Below are positions 1 to 5,865 of a stretch of DNA of 5,865 nt, in pieces. Within the stretch, counting starts at the first letter, position 1, and each line of letters opens with the position of its first letter. Both the position numbers and the translations under genes were made by a program. The notes beneath the pieces were generated by a model. It was not told the origin of the DNA. It searched no databases and saw only the letters and a program-made list of their open reading frames with translations. The stretch is taken from positions 1-5,865 of the forward strand of contig CAYQTL010000141.1 of assembly GCA_964420405.1 (NCBI GenBank). The letters are read 5' to 3'. This stretch comes from CAYQTL01 sp964420405. Lineage in GTDB: Bacteria > Acidobacteriota > Thermoanaerobaculia > Thermoanaerobaculales > Sulfomarinibacteraceae.

Positions 1-3000
1 CCGCGCGGCGCCTGGTCGCCGCCGACGAGCGCGCCTTCGACGGCACCCTCGACGGCGACGGCCGTGCCGAGTTCGCCCTGCGGCTGCCCGACCTCGAGGG
101 CGCCCCGTCGGCGGTCGCCGCGCGCCTCACCGCCCGCGTCTTCGAGCCGGGCGGTCGTCCCACCACCCAGGCGGTGACGGTTCCGGTCGATCCCTACCCC
201 GCCTACGTCGGCATCGCACCTCCCGACGAGCCGTGGGTCAAGGCCGGCGAGCCCGTCGAGCTGGCGGTGGTGGCGGTCGGCCCAGACGGCCGGCCGCTGC
301 CCGGCCGCGAGCTGGAGGCGCGCCTGTACCACAGCGACCGCAACTGGTGGTGGGAGTACGCCAGCTTCGACGACTACCGCCTGCGCTTCAAGTCCGACGT
401 CACCACCCGGCTGGTGGAGACAACCGTCGTCACGTCCGGCGACGGCGCCGTTCCCCTGCGCCTGAACCCCTCCGACTCCGGCCAGCTGCTGGTCGAGGTC
501 GTCGACGCGGCCGGCGGCCACGCCACAGGCGCGTTCCTGTGGGCCTCGGCGTGGGGCCAGCCGTCGGCGCCGCTGCAGACCGGCTCCCAGCTCGAGATGG
601 AGGTCGACCGCCCCGCCTACGGCCCCGGCGACACCGCCGTCGTCTCGGTCGCCACGCCGGCCGACGGCATCGCCTTCGTGTCGGTCGAGAAGGGCGACCG
701 GGTGCTCGAGCACCGCTGGATCCGGCTCACGGGCACGACGACCCTGATCGAGGTACCGGTCACCCGGGAGATGCTGCCCAACGCCTATGTCCACGTGATG
801 GCGATCCAGCCCCATGCCCAGACCGCCAACGACCGGCCGATGCGGCTGCACGGCGTCGTCCCGATCGCGGTCGAGGAGCCCGACACCCGGCTGCCGCTCG
901 AGGTTCGGGTGGCCGATATCTTGCGGCCCGACGAGGAGTTCGAGGTCGAGGTCCGGGCGCCGGGGGGCCGCGACGCGACCGTCACCGTCGCGGTCGTCGA
1001 CGAGGGGCTGCTCGACCTCACCTCCTTCGACACCCCCGACCCGTGGGGGTTCTTCTTCGCCAAGGAGCGGCTCGGGGTGGCCACCTTCGACCTCTACGAC
1101 CTGGTGATCGGCGCCCTGTGGGGCGACGTCCACCGCCGGTTCGAGGTCGGCGGCGACGAGGACGCCTTCCGCACCGACCGCGTCGGCCCCACCCGGGCGC
1201 GCCGCTTCCCGCCGGTGGCGCTGTTCGCCGGGCCGGTGGAGGTCGGCCGCGACGGCGTCGCCCGGGCGCGGTTCAAAATGCCTCACTATCTCGGCTCGGT
1301 GCGGGTGATGGCGGTGGCGGCCGACGGCGCGAGCTACGGCCACGCCGAGGCGACGGTGCCGGTACGCGACCCGGTGATCCTGCTGCCGACCCTGCCCCGC
1401 GTCGCCGGCCCCGGCGAGCGGTTCGTGATGCCGGTGACCGTGTTCGCCCTCGAGGAGGGGATCGGTCCGATCACCGTCGAGCTGTCGGCGGAGGGGCCAC
1501 TCGCGGTGGAGGGCGACGCCACCGCCGAGGTCCGGATCGACGGCGTCGGCGAGCGCGACATCGGGTTCCGGATCGCCGCCGCCGACCGCGCTGGCGTCGC
1601 GAGGATCACCGTGCGCGCCCGCTCGGCCCGGTTCGAGACCGCCACCACCACCGAGCTCGAGGTGCGCCCCGTCAACCCGTTCGTCTACGGCGGCGCCGAG
1701 CACACCGTCCCCGCCGGGGAGACGGTCGAGCTCGGAGTCCCCGCCCTCGGCCTCGAGGGCACCCGCGCCGCCTCGCTGCGGCTGTCGCCGGTGCCGGGCC
1801 TGCGGTTCGGCAACCGGCTGTCGTCCCTGATCCGCTACCCCTACGGCTGCATGGAGCAGACCATGTCGGCGGTGTTCCCGCAGCTCAAGCTCAAGCCGGT
1901 GCTCACCGCCCAGGCGCGGGACGGCCGCGACGCCGAGCGCCGGATCGACGCCAACATCGACGCCGGCATCCGCCGCCTGCAGCGGTTCGTCACCCCCGAG
2001 GGAGGCTTCGCGACCTGGCCGGGGGGCACCGAGACCGACCAATGGGCCACCAGCTACGCCGGCCACTTCCTGCTCGAGGCCCGCCGCGCCGGCCACTGGG
2101 TTCCCGACCACCTGCTCGAGCCCTGGCTCGACTCCCAGCGCCGGATGGCGGCGCGCGAGGCGGGCGACCTCAAGACCCGCAGCTACCGGCTGTTCCTGCT
2201 CGCCCACGCGGGCGCGCCGGCGACCGGCCCGATGAACCTGATGAAGGAGGAGCGGCTCGACGTCCTCGACCCGGCATCGCTGTGGCTGCTGGCCGCCGCC
2301 TACCACCTGTCGGGCATGCCGGCCGCGGCCGGCCAGGTGCTCGACCGCGCGACCATCGACGTCGCACCCTACCGCGAGACCGGCGGCACCTACGGCACCG
2401 AGCTGCGGGACACGGCCATGATGCTCTACCTCGCCGAGCTGATGGACCGCGAGCAGGTCGCCGCCGAGCTCTTCGGGCGGGTCAACGCCGCCCTCGGCGC
2501 CCAGCGCTGGCTCAACACCCACGAGACCGGCTACGCCCTGCTCGCCGTCGGCGAGCACCTCCAGCGCCGCTGGCGGCCCGACGCCGAGGTCCGCGCCCGG
2601 GTCGAGGTCCGTGGCCGCGAGGTGCCCCTCGACCGCGACGGCGGCGTGGCACAGGTCGACGTGAGCGACGCGATCGGCGGCGGCGTCACGATCCGATCGT
2701 CCTCCGACGCGCCGCTGTACGCGGTGCTCGAGTGGGAGGGGATCCCGGTCGACGGGCCGACCGAGCCCGAGCTCCACAACCTGTCGCTCGAGGTCCGCTT
2801 CCTCGACCGCGACGGCGCCCCGATCGACCCGTCGTCGCTGCCCCAGGGCACCGTCTTCTGGTGCCACCTGCGGGTCGGGCTGACGACCGGCGACCGCGTC
2901 GAGAACGTCGCCCTGACACAGATCTTCCCGTCCGGCTGGGAGATCGACGCCACCCGCCTGCGCGGCGAGGCGCTGCCCGAGTGGTCGCGGCGCTGGCAGG

Positions 3001-3215
3001 TCGGCCAGGAGGACCACCTCGACGTCCGCGACGACCGGGCGATGTGGTTCTTCGACCTGGTCCGCCGGCGCCCGCTCGACTTCATGGTCCAGCTGCTGGC
3101 GGTCACCGAGGGCGAGTTCGTGCTCGCCCCCGCCGCCGCCGAGGCCATGTACGACCGCGACTTCCGTGCCCTGGTGCCCGGCGGTCCGGTGCGGGTGACG
3201 GGGGCCGAGAAGTGA
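1..3215 (+). CDS. Bacterial alpha-2-macroglobulin, thioester type (5' end outside window)
   Basis: Periplasmic protease trap of the kind encoded next to pbpC; the E. coli relative is YfhM. A protease cuts the bait region, the protein closes around it, and the thioester can bond to it. The frame is open from base 3 with no start codon, so the GTG at 174 is internal; signal peptide and lipobox lie off-window. Visible residues are numbered from base 3 (1070 in all). Residues 1-195 are macroglobulin-like beta domains with a WWW cluster. About 196-345 resembles the bacterial bait-region domain, ending in the family block VVDEGLLDLT. About 402-467 is the A2M core (MPHYLGSVRVMAVAADG). The thioester motif CMEQ has Cys616 and lies in YPYGCMEQ. 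An alpha-toroid thioester domain follows (GGFATWPGG, SYAGHFLLEA), then a C-terminal MG10-like domain (IFPSGWEI, EAMYDRDF). The 454 residues after Cys616 resemble the C-terminal length of the E. coli protein, so roughly 500-600 residues are probably missing. Ends at TGA 3213-3215. Family assignment is firm; activity is inferred. Confidence 0.96.
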   Translation, partial: ARRLVAADERAFDGTLDGDGRAEFALRLPDLEGAPSAVAARLTARVFEPGGRPTTQAVTVPVDPYPAYVGIAPPDEPWVKAGEPVELAVVAVGPDGRPLPGRELEARLYHSDRNWWWEYASFDDYRLRFKSDVTTRLVETTVVTSGDGAVPLRLNPSDSGQLLVEVVDAAGGHATGAFLWASAWGQPSAPLQTGSQLEMEVDRPAYGPGDTAVVSVATPADGIAFVSVEKGDRVLEHRWIRLTGTTTLIEVPVTREMLPNAYVHVMAIQPHAQTANDRPMRLHGVVPIAVEEPDTRLPLEVRVADILRPDEEFEVEVRAPGGRDATVTVAVVDEGLLDLTSFDTPDPWGFFFAKERLGVATFDLYDLVIGALWGDVHRRFEVGGDEDAFRTDRVGPTRARRFPPVALFAGPVEVGRDGVARARFKMPHYLGSVRVMAVAADGASYGHAEATVPVRDPVILLPTLPRVAGPGERFVMPVTVFALEEGIGPITVELSAEGPLAVEGDATAEVRIDGVGERDIGFRIAAADRAGVARITVRARSARFETATTTELEVRPVNPFVYGGAEHTVPAGETVELGVPALGLEGTRAASLRLSPVPGLRFGNRLSSLIRYPYGCMEQTMSAVFPQLKLKPVLTAQARDGRDAERRIDANIDAGIRRLQRFVTPEGGFATWPGGTETDQWATSYAGHFLLEARRAGHWVPDHLLEPWLDSQRRMAAREAGDLKTRSYRLFLLAHAGAPATGPMNLMKEERLDVLDPASLWLLAAAYHLSGMPAAAGQVLDRATIDVAPYRETGGTYGTELRDTAMMLYLAELMDREQVAAELFGRVNAALGAQRWLNTHETGYALLAVGEHLQRRWRPDAEVRARVEVRGREVPLDRDGGVAQVDVSDAIGGGVTIRSSSDAPLYAVLEWEGIPVDGPTEPELHNLSLEVRFLDRDGAPIDPSSLPQGTVFWCHLRVGLTTGDRVENVALTQIFPSGWEIDATRLRGEALPEWSRRWQVGQEDHLDVRDDRAMWFFDLVRRRPLDFMVQLLAVTEGEFVLAPAAAEAMYDRDFRALVPGGPVRVTGAEK
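1131..1208 (+). other. Candidate protease bait segment within the A2M
   Basis: Visible residues 377-402 lie between the conserved DLYDLVIGALWG block and the A2M core that starts at FPPVALFAGP. The stretch is polar, looks loop-like, and carries eight arginines (HRR, FRTDRVG, TRARRF), which would be exposed sites for trypsin-like proteases. Related pbpC-linked A2Ms have a variable linker at this place, whereas both flanks are conserved. Reading it as the bait is an inference from position and composition. The true bait loop could lie elsewhere in the preceding bait-region domain. Confidence 0.35.
1848..1859 (+). other. Thioester motif CMEQ codons of the A2M
   Basis: The four codons TGC ATG GAG CAG encode Cys-Met-Glu-Gln. 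They give the CxEQ signature in which the Cys side chain and the Gln carboxamide form an internal beta-cysteinyl-gamma-glutamyl thioester. The flanks YPYG and TMSAVFPQL match the usual surroundings. Both reactive residues are present, so this copy belongs to the covalent-trapping type rather than to the A2M paralogues that lack the cysteine. Only one other cysteine is visible in the fragment (residue 954, in FWCHL). Confidence 0.93.
3200..3215 (+). promoter_or_regulatory. Coupled stop/start GTGA with weak ribosome-binding sequence
   Basis: The GTG at 3212-3214 overlaps the TGA at 3213-3215. GGGGG at 3200-3204 and GAGA at 3207-3210 are the only purine-rich candidates upstream, and neither is a good Shine-Dalgarno match. 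Ribosomes ending the A2M probably restart on pbpC. The overlap decides the pbpC start: it places three arginines just before the hydrophobic anchor, as expected for a signal-anchor protein. Confidence 0.6.
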
Positions 3216-5536
3216 CGGTCACTCGCCGCCGGACGGCGCTCGCGGTCGCAGCCGCAGGGGCGTTCGCCGCCGGCGCGTGGCTCGCGGTGCCGCTGCCCGA
3301 CCCGCTGTTCCCGCCGGTCTACGGCACGGCGGTGCTCGACCGCGACGGCGACCTGCTGCACGCCTTCCTGGCCGACGACCAGCAGTGGCGCCTGCCCCTC
3401 GGCGACGAGGAGATCTCGCCCAAGCTCGAGGCCGCCGTGATCGCGTTCGAGGACCGGCGGTTCCGCGTCCACCCCGGGGTCGACCCCCTCGCGGTGGCGC
3501 GGGCGGTCGTGCGGCGGCTCGAGCCCGGCGGCGTGCGCTCGGGGGCCAGCACCCTGACGATGCAGGTGGCGCGGCTGATGCGGCCCAAGCCCCGCACCCT
3601 GCCCGCCAAGCTCCTCGAGATGGCCCAGGCGGTGAAGCTCGAGACGCTCCACGACAAGGACGGGATCCTGCGGCTGTACCTCGGCCACGCACCCTACGGC
3701 GGCAACCTGGTGGGCGTCGCCGCCGCCAGCCGCCACTGGTTCGGGCGGCCGCCGTCGCGGCTGACATGGGCCGAGGCCGCGACCCTGGCCGTGCTGCCCA
3801 ACGCCCCGGCGACCGCCACCCCGGCCCGCAACCGCGACCTGCTGCGGGCCAAGCGCGACCTCCTGCTGCGCCGGCTGCACGAGCGCGGCCACCTCGACGG
3901 TGCGACCCTGCGGGAGGCGCTCGCCGAGAGCCTGCCGCCGCCGGACGGCCGGCCGGCGCCGCGGCTGGCGCCCCACCTGGCGCAGGAGCTCGCCGCCGCC
4001 GCGCCCGGCACGCGGATCGAGACCACCCTGTCGCGGCCGCTGCAGGAGAGCTTCGAGGCCCTCGCGGCGCGGCACCACCGCTGGCTGTCGCGGCACGGCA
4101 TCCACAACCTCTCGATCGTCGCCGCCGAGCTCGACACCGGGCGGGTGGTGGCGTACGTCGGCTCGCCCGACTTCTTCGACGCCGACCACGGCGGCCAGGT
4201 CGACGGCGTCCGCGCGGCGCGCTCGACCGGGTCGATCCTCAAGCCGCTGCTGTACGCCCAGGCGTTCGACCGCGGCCTGATCCACCCGGCGAGCCTGCTC
4301 GAGGACGTGCCGGTGCACTTCGGTCGTTTCGCGCCGGTCAACGCCGACCACGGCTACCGCGGCGTCGTGCCGGCGTCCGAGGCGCTGGTGCGGTCGCTCA
4401 ACGTGCCCCCCACCCTGCTGCTCGAGGAGCTCGGCGTGCCCGGGTTCCACACCCTGCTGCGCCGGGCGGGGCTGACGACGCTGTTCCGGCCGCCGTCGGG
4501 GTACGGGCTGTCGCTGGTCCTCGGCGGCGCCGAGGCGACCCTCTGGGACACGGTCGGGCTGTACCGGGGGCTCGGCCTGCTGGGGCGTTTCGGTGGCCTC
4601 ACGGTCCACGCGGGCGAGGACGTCGGCCCGGGCCCGCGGCTGCTGTCGCCGCACGCGTGCCGCACGGTGCTCGACATCCTCACCGCCGTGCGCCGGCCCG
4701 ACGACGACGGCGTCGACCGCTCGGCGTTCGGGCCTCGCCGCCGGGTCTCCTGGAAGACCGGCACCAGCTTCGGCAAGCGCGACGCGTGGGCGGTCGGCGT
4801 CACCCCGCGGTGGGTCGTCGGCGTGTGGGTCGGGAACTTCTCCGGCCGCGGCGAGGACGGCATCGGGGGGGCGGCCGCCGCGGCACCGGTGCTGTTCGGC
4901 GCCTTCGACCTGCTGCCCGACGACGGCGCTGGGCGCTGGTTCGACGCGCCGGCGGACGTCCGCAGCGTGACGCTGTGCGCCGCCACGGGCTACCGTGCGG
5001 GGCCCGACTGCCCCGAGGTGCGGACCGCCGTCCAGCCGCGACACGGCGGGGTCCTGCCGATGTGCCCGTACCACCGGTCGTTCTGGATCGACCGGCACCA
5101 CGGCTGGGAGGTCTGCTCGCGGTGCTGGGGATCGCCGGAGGACCGGACCCGCGAGGTGCGGATGATCCTCCCACCCGACGCCGCCGCCTACGTGCGCGCC
5201 CACGGCGACCCCGTCGACGCCGTGCCCCGCCACAACCCGAGCTGCCCCGTGCCCCGGGGCGGCGGCGTGCTCCGGGTCGTCTACCCGGCGCCGGGGGCGA
5301 CCCTCGTCGTGCCGCGGGATGTCGGCGGCGAGCGCCAGCGGGTCACCGCCCGCGCCGCCCACGGCGCCGCCGGGTCCGGGCTGTACTGGTACCTCGACGG
5401 CCGCTTCCTCGGCCGCACCGCCGGCGAGCACGCCCTCGCCCTCGAGCTCGCGCCCGGCGACCATCACCTGCAGGTCATCGACAATGAGGGCCGCGCCTCC
5501 GCCAGCCGCTTCGCCGTCGCCCCCACAGGTTCCTGA
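3212..5536 (+). CDS. pbpC: Penicillin-binding protein 1C (bifunctional glycosyltransferase/transpeptidase)
   Basis: Class A penicillin-binding protein that polymerises lipid II into glycan strands and carries a penicillin-binding transpeptidase domain; it is anchored in the inner membrane and faces the periplasm. The 774 residues match the usual PBP1C size. RRR at 5-7 precedes a hydrophobic anchor at about 8-27. The GT51 domain (about 35-210) has EDRRFRVHPGVD with catalytic Glu80, GASTLTMQ at 111-118, Glu144 in KLE, and ILRLYLGHAPYGGN, where the common YLN is YLG. The transpeptidase (about 295-570) has SILK with nucleophile Ser341, SLN at 395-397 and KTGT at 515-518. A linker with six cysteines (589-678) leads to a BiPBP_C domain (about 685-770). 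Start GTG 3212 overlaps the A2M stop, so one operon is likely. The A2M neighbour points to wall repair under protease attack. E. coli PBP1C is reported to bind some beta-lactams poorly, so transpeptidation here is an inference from intact motifs. Confidence 0.97.
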   Translation: MTVTRRRTALAVAAAGAFAAGAWLAVPLPDPLFPPVYGTAVLDRDGDLLHAFLADDQQWRLPLGDEEISPKLEAAVIAFEDRRFRVHPGVDPLAVARAVVRRLEPGGVRSGASTLTMQVARLMRPKPRTLPAKLLEMAQAVKLETLHDKDGILRLYLGHAPYGGNLVGVAAASRHWFGRPPSRLTWAEAATLAVLPNAPATATPARNRDLLRAKRDLLLRRLHERGHLDGATLREALAESLPPPDGRPAPRLAPHLAQELAAAAPGTRIETTLSRPLQESFEALAARHHRWLSRHGIHNLSIVAAELDTGRVVAYVGSPDFFDADHGGQVDGVRAARSTGSILKPLLYAQAFDRGLIHPASLLEDVPVHFGRFAPVNADHGYRGVVPASEALVRSLNVPPTLLLEELGVPGFHTLLRRAGLTTLFRPPSGYGLSLVLGGAEATLWDTVGLYRGLGLLGRFGGLTVHAGEDVGPGPRLLSPHACRTVLDILTAVRRPDDDGVDRSAFGPRRRVSWKTGTSFGKRDAWAVGVTPRWVVGVWVGNFSGRGEDGIGGAAAAAPVLFGAFDLLPDDGAGRWFDAPADVRSVTLCAATGYRAGPDCPEVRTAVQPRHGGVLPMCPYHRSFWIDRHHGWEVCSRCWGSPEDRTREVRMILPPDAAAYVRAHGDPVDAVPRHNPSCPVPRGGGVLRVVYPAPGATLVVPRDVGGERQRVTARAAHGAAGSGLYWYLDGRFLGRTAGEHALALELAPGDHHLQVIDNEGRASASRFAVAPTGS

Positions 5537-5555
5537 CCCCCGCAGCCCTCCCGAG

Positions 5556-5624
5556 AATCCGATCCCGATCCCTTTCCGATCCCGATCCCTATCCGATCCC
5601 GATCCCGATCCCGATCCCGTTCCC
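5556..5624. repeat. GATCCC hexamer tandem array with 17-bp higher-order period
   Basis: Eight exact GATCCC units lie at 5561, 5567, 5578, 5584, 5595, 5601, 5607 and 5613, and a variant GTTCCC at 5619 closes the array. Five-base linkers AATCC (5556), TTTCC (5573) and TATCC (5590) precede pairs of hexamers. This gives three consecutive 17-bp blocks of the form linker plus two hexamers (5556-5572, 5573-5589, 5590-5606), followed by two further hexamers. Every exact unit contains a GATC site. The nested period suggests growth by replication slippage of both the hexamer and the 17-bp block. Confidence 0.93.
5598..5624 (-). other. Canonical G-quadruplex motif on the minus strand
   Basis: Read on the - strand, this stretch has five GGG tracts, each separated by three bases (AAC once, then ATC three times). 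That satisfies the standard rule of four or more G3 tracts with short loops. Further GG and GGG tracts continue toward 5561. The strand is the template for pbpC transcription, so a quadruplex here would stand in front of RNA polymerase leaving pbpC. Whether it folds in the cell is not shown by sequence. Confidence 0.6.
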
Positions 5625-5660
5625 GACGACCCCGAGCCCTGCCCTCAGCCCACGCGCCTC

Positions 5661-5689
5661 CGCCCGTCACCTCCCAGCCGGCATGCCTC
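5661..5689. repeat. Degenerate 29-bp repeat module (most diverged copy)
   Basis: Aligned without gaps to positions 1-29 of the 82-bp unit and running one base into the next copy, positions 5-30 match copy 1 at 20 of 26 bases, while the first four bases differ. It ends exactly where the next module begins. Its hairpin is broken: stem pairs 9-19 (A and C) and 10-18 (C and C) no longer match. The call rests on alignment and register, and chance similarity in C-rich sequence is possible. Confidence 0.4.
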
Positions 5690-5718
5690 GTGACGCCAGC
5701 CACCAGCTGGCAAGCTCC
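5690..5718. repeat. Degenerate 29-bp repeat module with retained hairpin
   Basis: Twenty-two of 29 bases match the start of 82-bp copy 2, including the run GGCAAGCT. The module stops after 29 bases, lacks the 53-bp body of the full unit, and abuts full copy 1. It forms the stem GCCAGC/GCTGGC at 5695-5700 and 5706-5711 around loop CACCA. Stem position 10 is G and its partner 18 is C, whereas both full copies have C and G there. Confidence 0.7.
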
Positions 5719-5800
5719 GTAGCGCCACCTTCCAGGTGGCAGGCTTCGCAGGCCGATCCGGACTCCCGCAGATCGGTGCACACGGCTCGGACGTCCGCAC
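5719..5800. repeat. 82-bp tandem repeat unit, copy 1
   Basis: Starts GTAGCGCC. Hairpin 1 (5724-5740) is a perfect seven-pair stem GCCACCT/AGGTGGC around loop TCC. Hairpin 2 (5752-5777) pairs GCCGATC with GATCGGT, using one G-T wobble, with an inner CGG/CCG stem around ACTC and a two-base CA bulge. The unit ends with the perfect palindrome CGGACGTCCG at 5788-5797. The next copy follows immediately. Function is unknown; intergenic REP-like or MITE-like elements and structured RNA are both possible. Confidence 0.9.
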
Positions 5801-5865
5801 GTAGCGCCACCTTCCAGGTGGCAAGCTTCGCAGGCCGATCCGGGCTCCCGCAGATCGGCGCACAC
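5801..5865. repeat. 82-bp tandem repeat unit, copy 2 (cut by window edge)
   Basis: The visible 65 bases match copy 1 at 62 positions. The three differences are transitions at unit positions 24, 44 and 59. Position 24 lies between the hairpins, 44 lies in the loop of hairpin 2, and 59 turns the copy 1 G-T wobble into a G-C pair, giving a perfect GCCGATC/GATCGGC stem (5834-5859). Hairpin 1 (5806-5822) is unchanged. The array very likely continues beyond the window. Confidence 0.9.

Larger units (their letters stand above)
5541..5640 (+). terminator. Possible Rho-dependent termination region (C-rich, G-poor)
   Basis: Counting these 100 bases gives 49 C, 17 G, 16 A and 18 T. Such a C-over-G bubble with regularly spaced CC or UC dinucleotides is typical of Rho utilisation sites, and it starts four bases after the pbpC stop. 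No intrinsic terminator was found, so a Rho site would fill the gap. Composition alone is weak evidence, because the bias also follows from the hexamer array within it. Confidence 0.3.
5537..5865. other. Structured intergenic region without a credible gene
   Basis: The 329 bases after the pbpC stop hold no supported coding sequence. The first half is C-rich with a GATCCC array, and the second half is a ladder of hairpin-forming repeats running off the window edge. No hairpin followed by a T-run is seen on either strand, so there is no recognisable intrinsic terminator for the operon. No tRNA, rRNA or promoter was recognised. Open frames here, such as the one on the - strand across the repeats, simply translate the repeat units. 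Confidence 0.8.

Noticed and set aside
174..176. GTG as the start of the A2M
   Set aside because: The same frame continues open to the left edge with macroglobulin-like sequence, and the protein would lack a signal peptide and several N-terminal domains.
233..3211. Long open stretch in the pbpC frame upstream of its GTG, which would make a 1767-residue protein
   Set aside because: The translation is an Arg/Pro/Gly/Ala-rich shadow of the A2M gene with no domain content; in very GC-rich DNA stops are rare in all frames. PBP1C homology begins at the overlapping GTG.
2531..5467. 978-residue minus-strand open frame opposite the A2M end and pbpC
   Set aside because: Low-complexity composition with no recognisable domain, fully antisense to two genes with clear family motifs.
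3277..5487. 736-residue + strand frame inside pbpC
   Set aside because: Out-of-frame, Arg/Pro/Ala-rich translation; the pbpC frame carries all catalytic motifs.
5665..5695. Inverted repeat CGTCAC/GTGACG as an intrinsic terminator
   Set aside because: A six-pair stem with a 19-base loop and no T-run after it on either strand; it falls across two degenerate repeat modules and is better explained by them.
5464..5865. Minus-strand open frame across the 3' repeats, with recurring SLPPGRWRY-like peptides
   Set aside because: The repeated peptides and the GIGIGIG run are translations of the 82-bp unit and GATCCC array. There is no ribosome-binding site or independent coding signal, and it overlaps the end of pbpC.
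5719..5865. Possible CRISPR array
   Set aside because: The 82-bp period repeats throughout, with no unique spacers of regular length between short repeats, and no cas genes are visible.

Overview
The window is very GC-rich (above 70% by eye) and reads as chromosome of a Gram-negative bacterium. Two genes fill 5.5 kb on the + strand: the 3' part of a bacterial alpha-2-macroglobulin (A2M) and a complete pbpC (penicillin-binding protein 1C). This pair, in this order, is a known partnership in Gram-negative bacteria. The A2M traps foreign proteases in the periplasm, and PBP1C is thought to repair the murein where the envelope has been breached. The species cannot be fixed from the sequence. A high-GC lineage such as Acidobacteriota or Myxococcota would fit, but that is a weak guess from composition and the style of the intergenic repeats.

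Layout: 1-3215 is A2M, open at the left edge. About 1070 residues are visible, including the bait-region part, an intact CMEQ thioester motif, the thioester domain and the C-terminal macroglobulin domain. 3212-5536 is pbpC, which starts at a GTG overlapping the A2M stop codon by four bases (GTGA), so the two are almost certainly one transcript with coupled translation. PBP1C is 774 residues long: a signal anchor, glycosyltransferase GT51, a transpeptidase with SILK, SLN and KTGT, a cysteine-rich linker and a BiPBP_C domain.

5537-5865 has no credible gene but is highly structured. It begins with a C-rich, G-poor stretch holding a GATCCC hexamer array. The array has a 17-bp higher-order period and gives a canonical G-quadruplex motif on the - strand. 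A ladder of hairpin repeats follows: two degenerate 29-bp modules, then two near-identical copies of an 82-bp unit, the second cut by the window edge. Differences between copies mostly preserve the predicted stems, and one stem pair has changed on both sides. This tail is the least explained part of the window. The two genes are good examples of known families.
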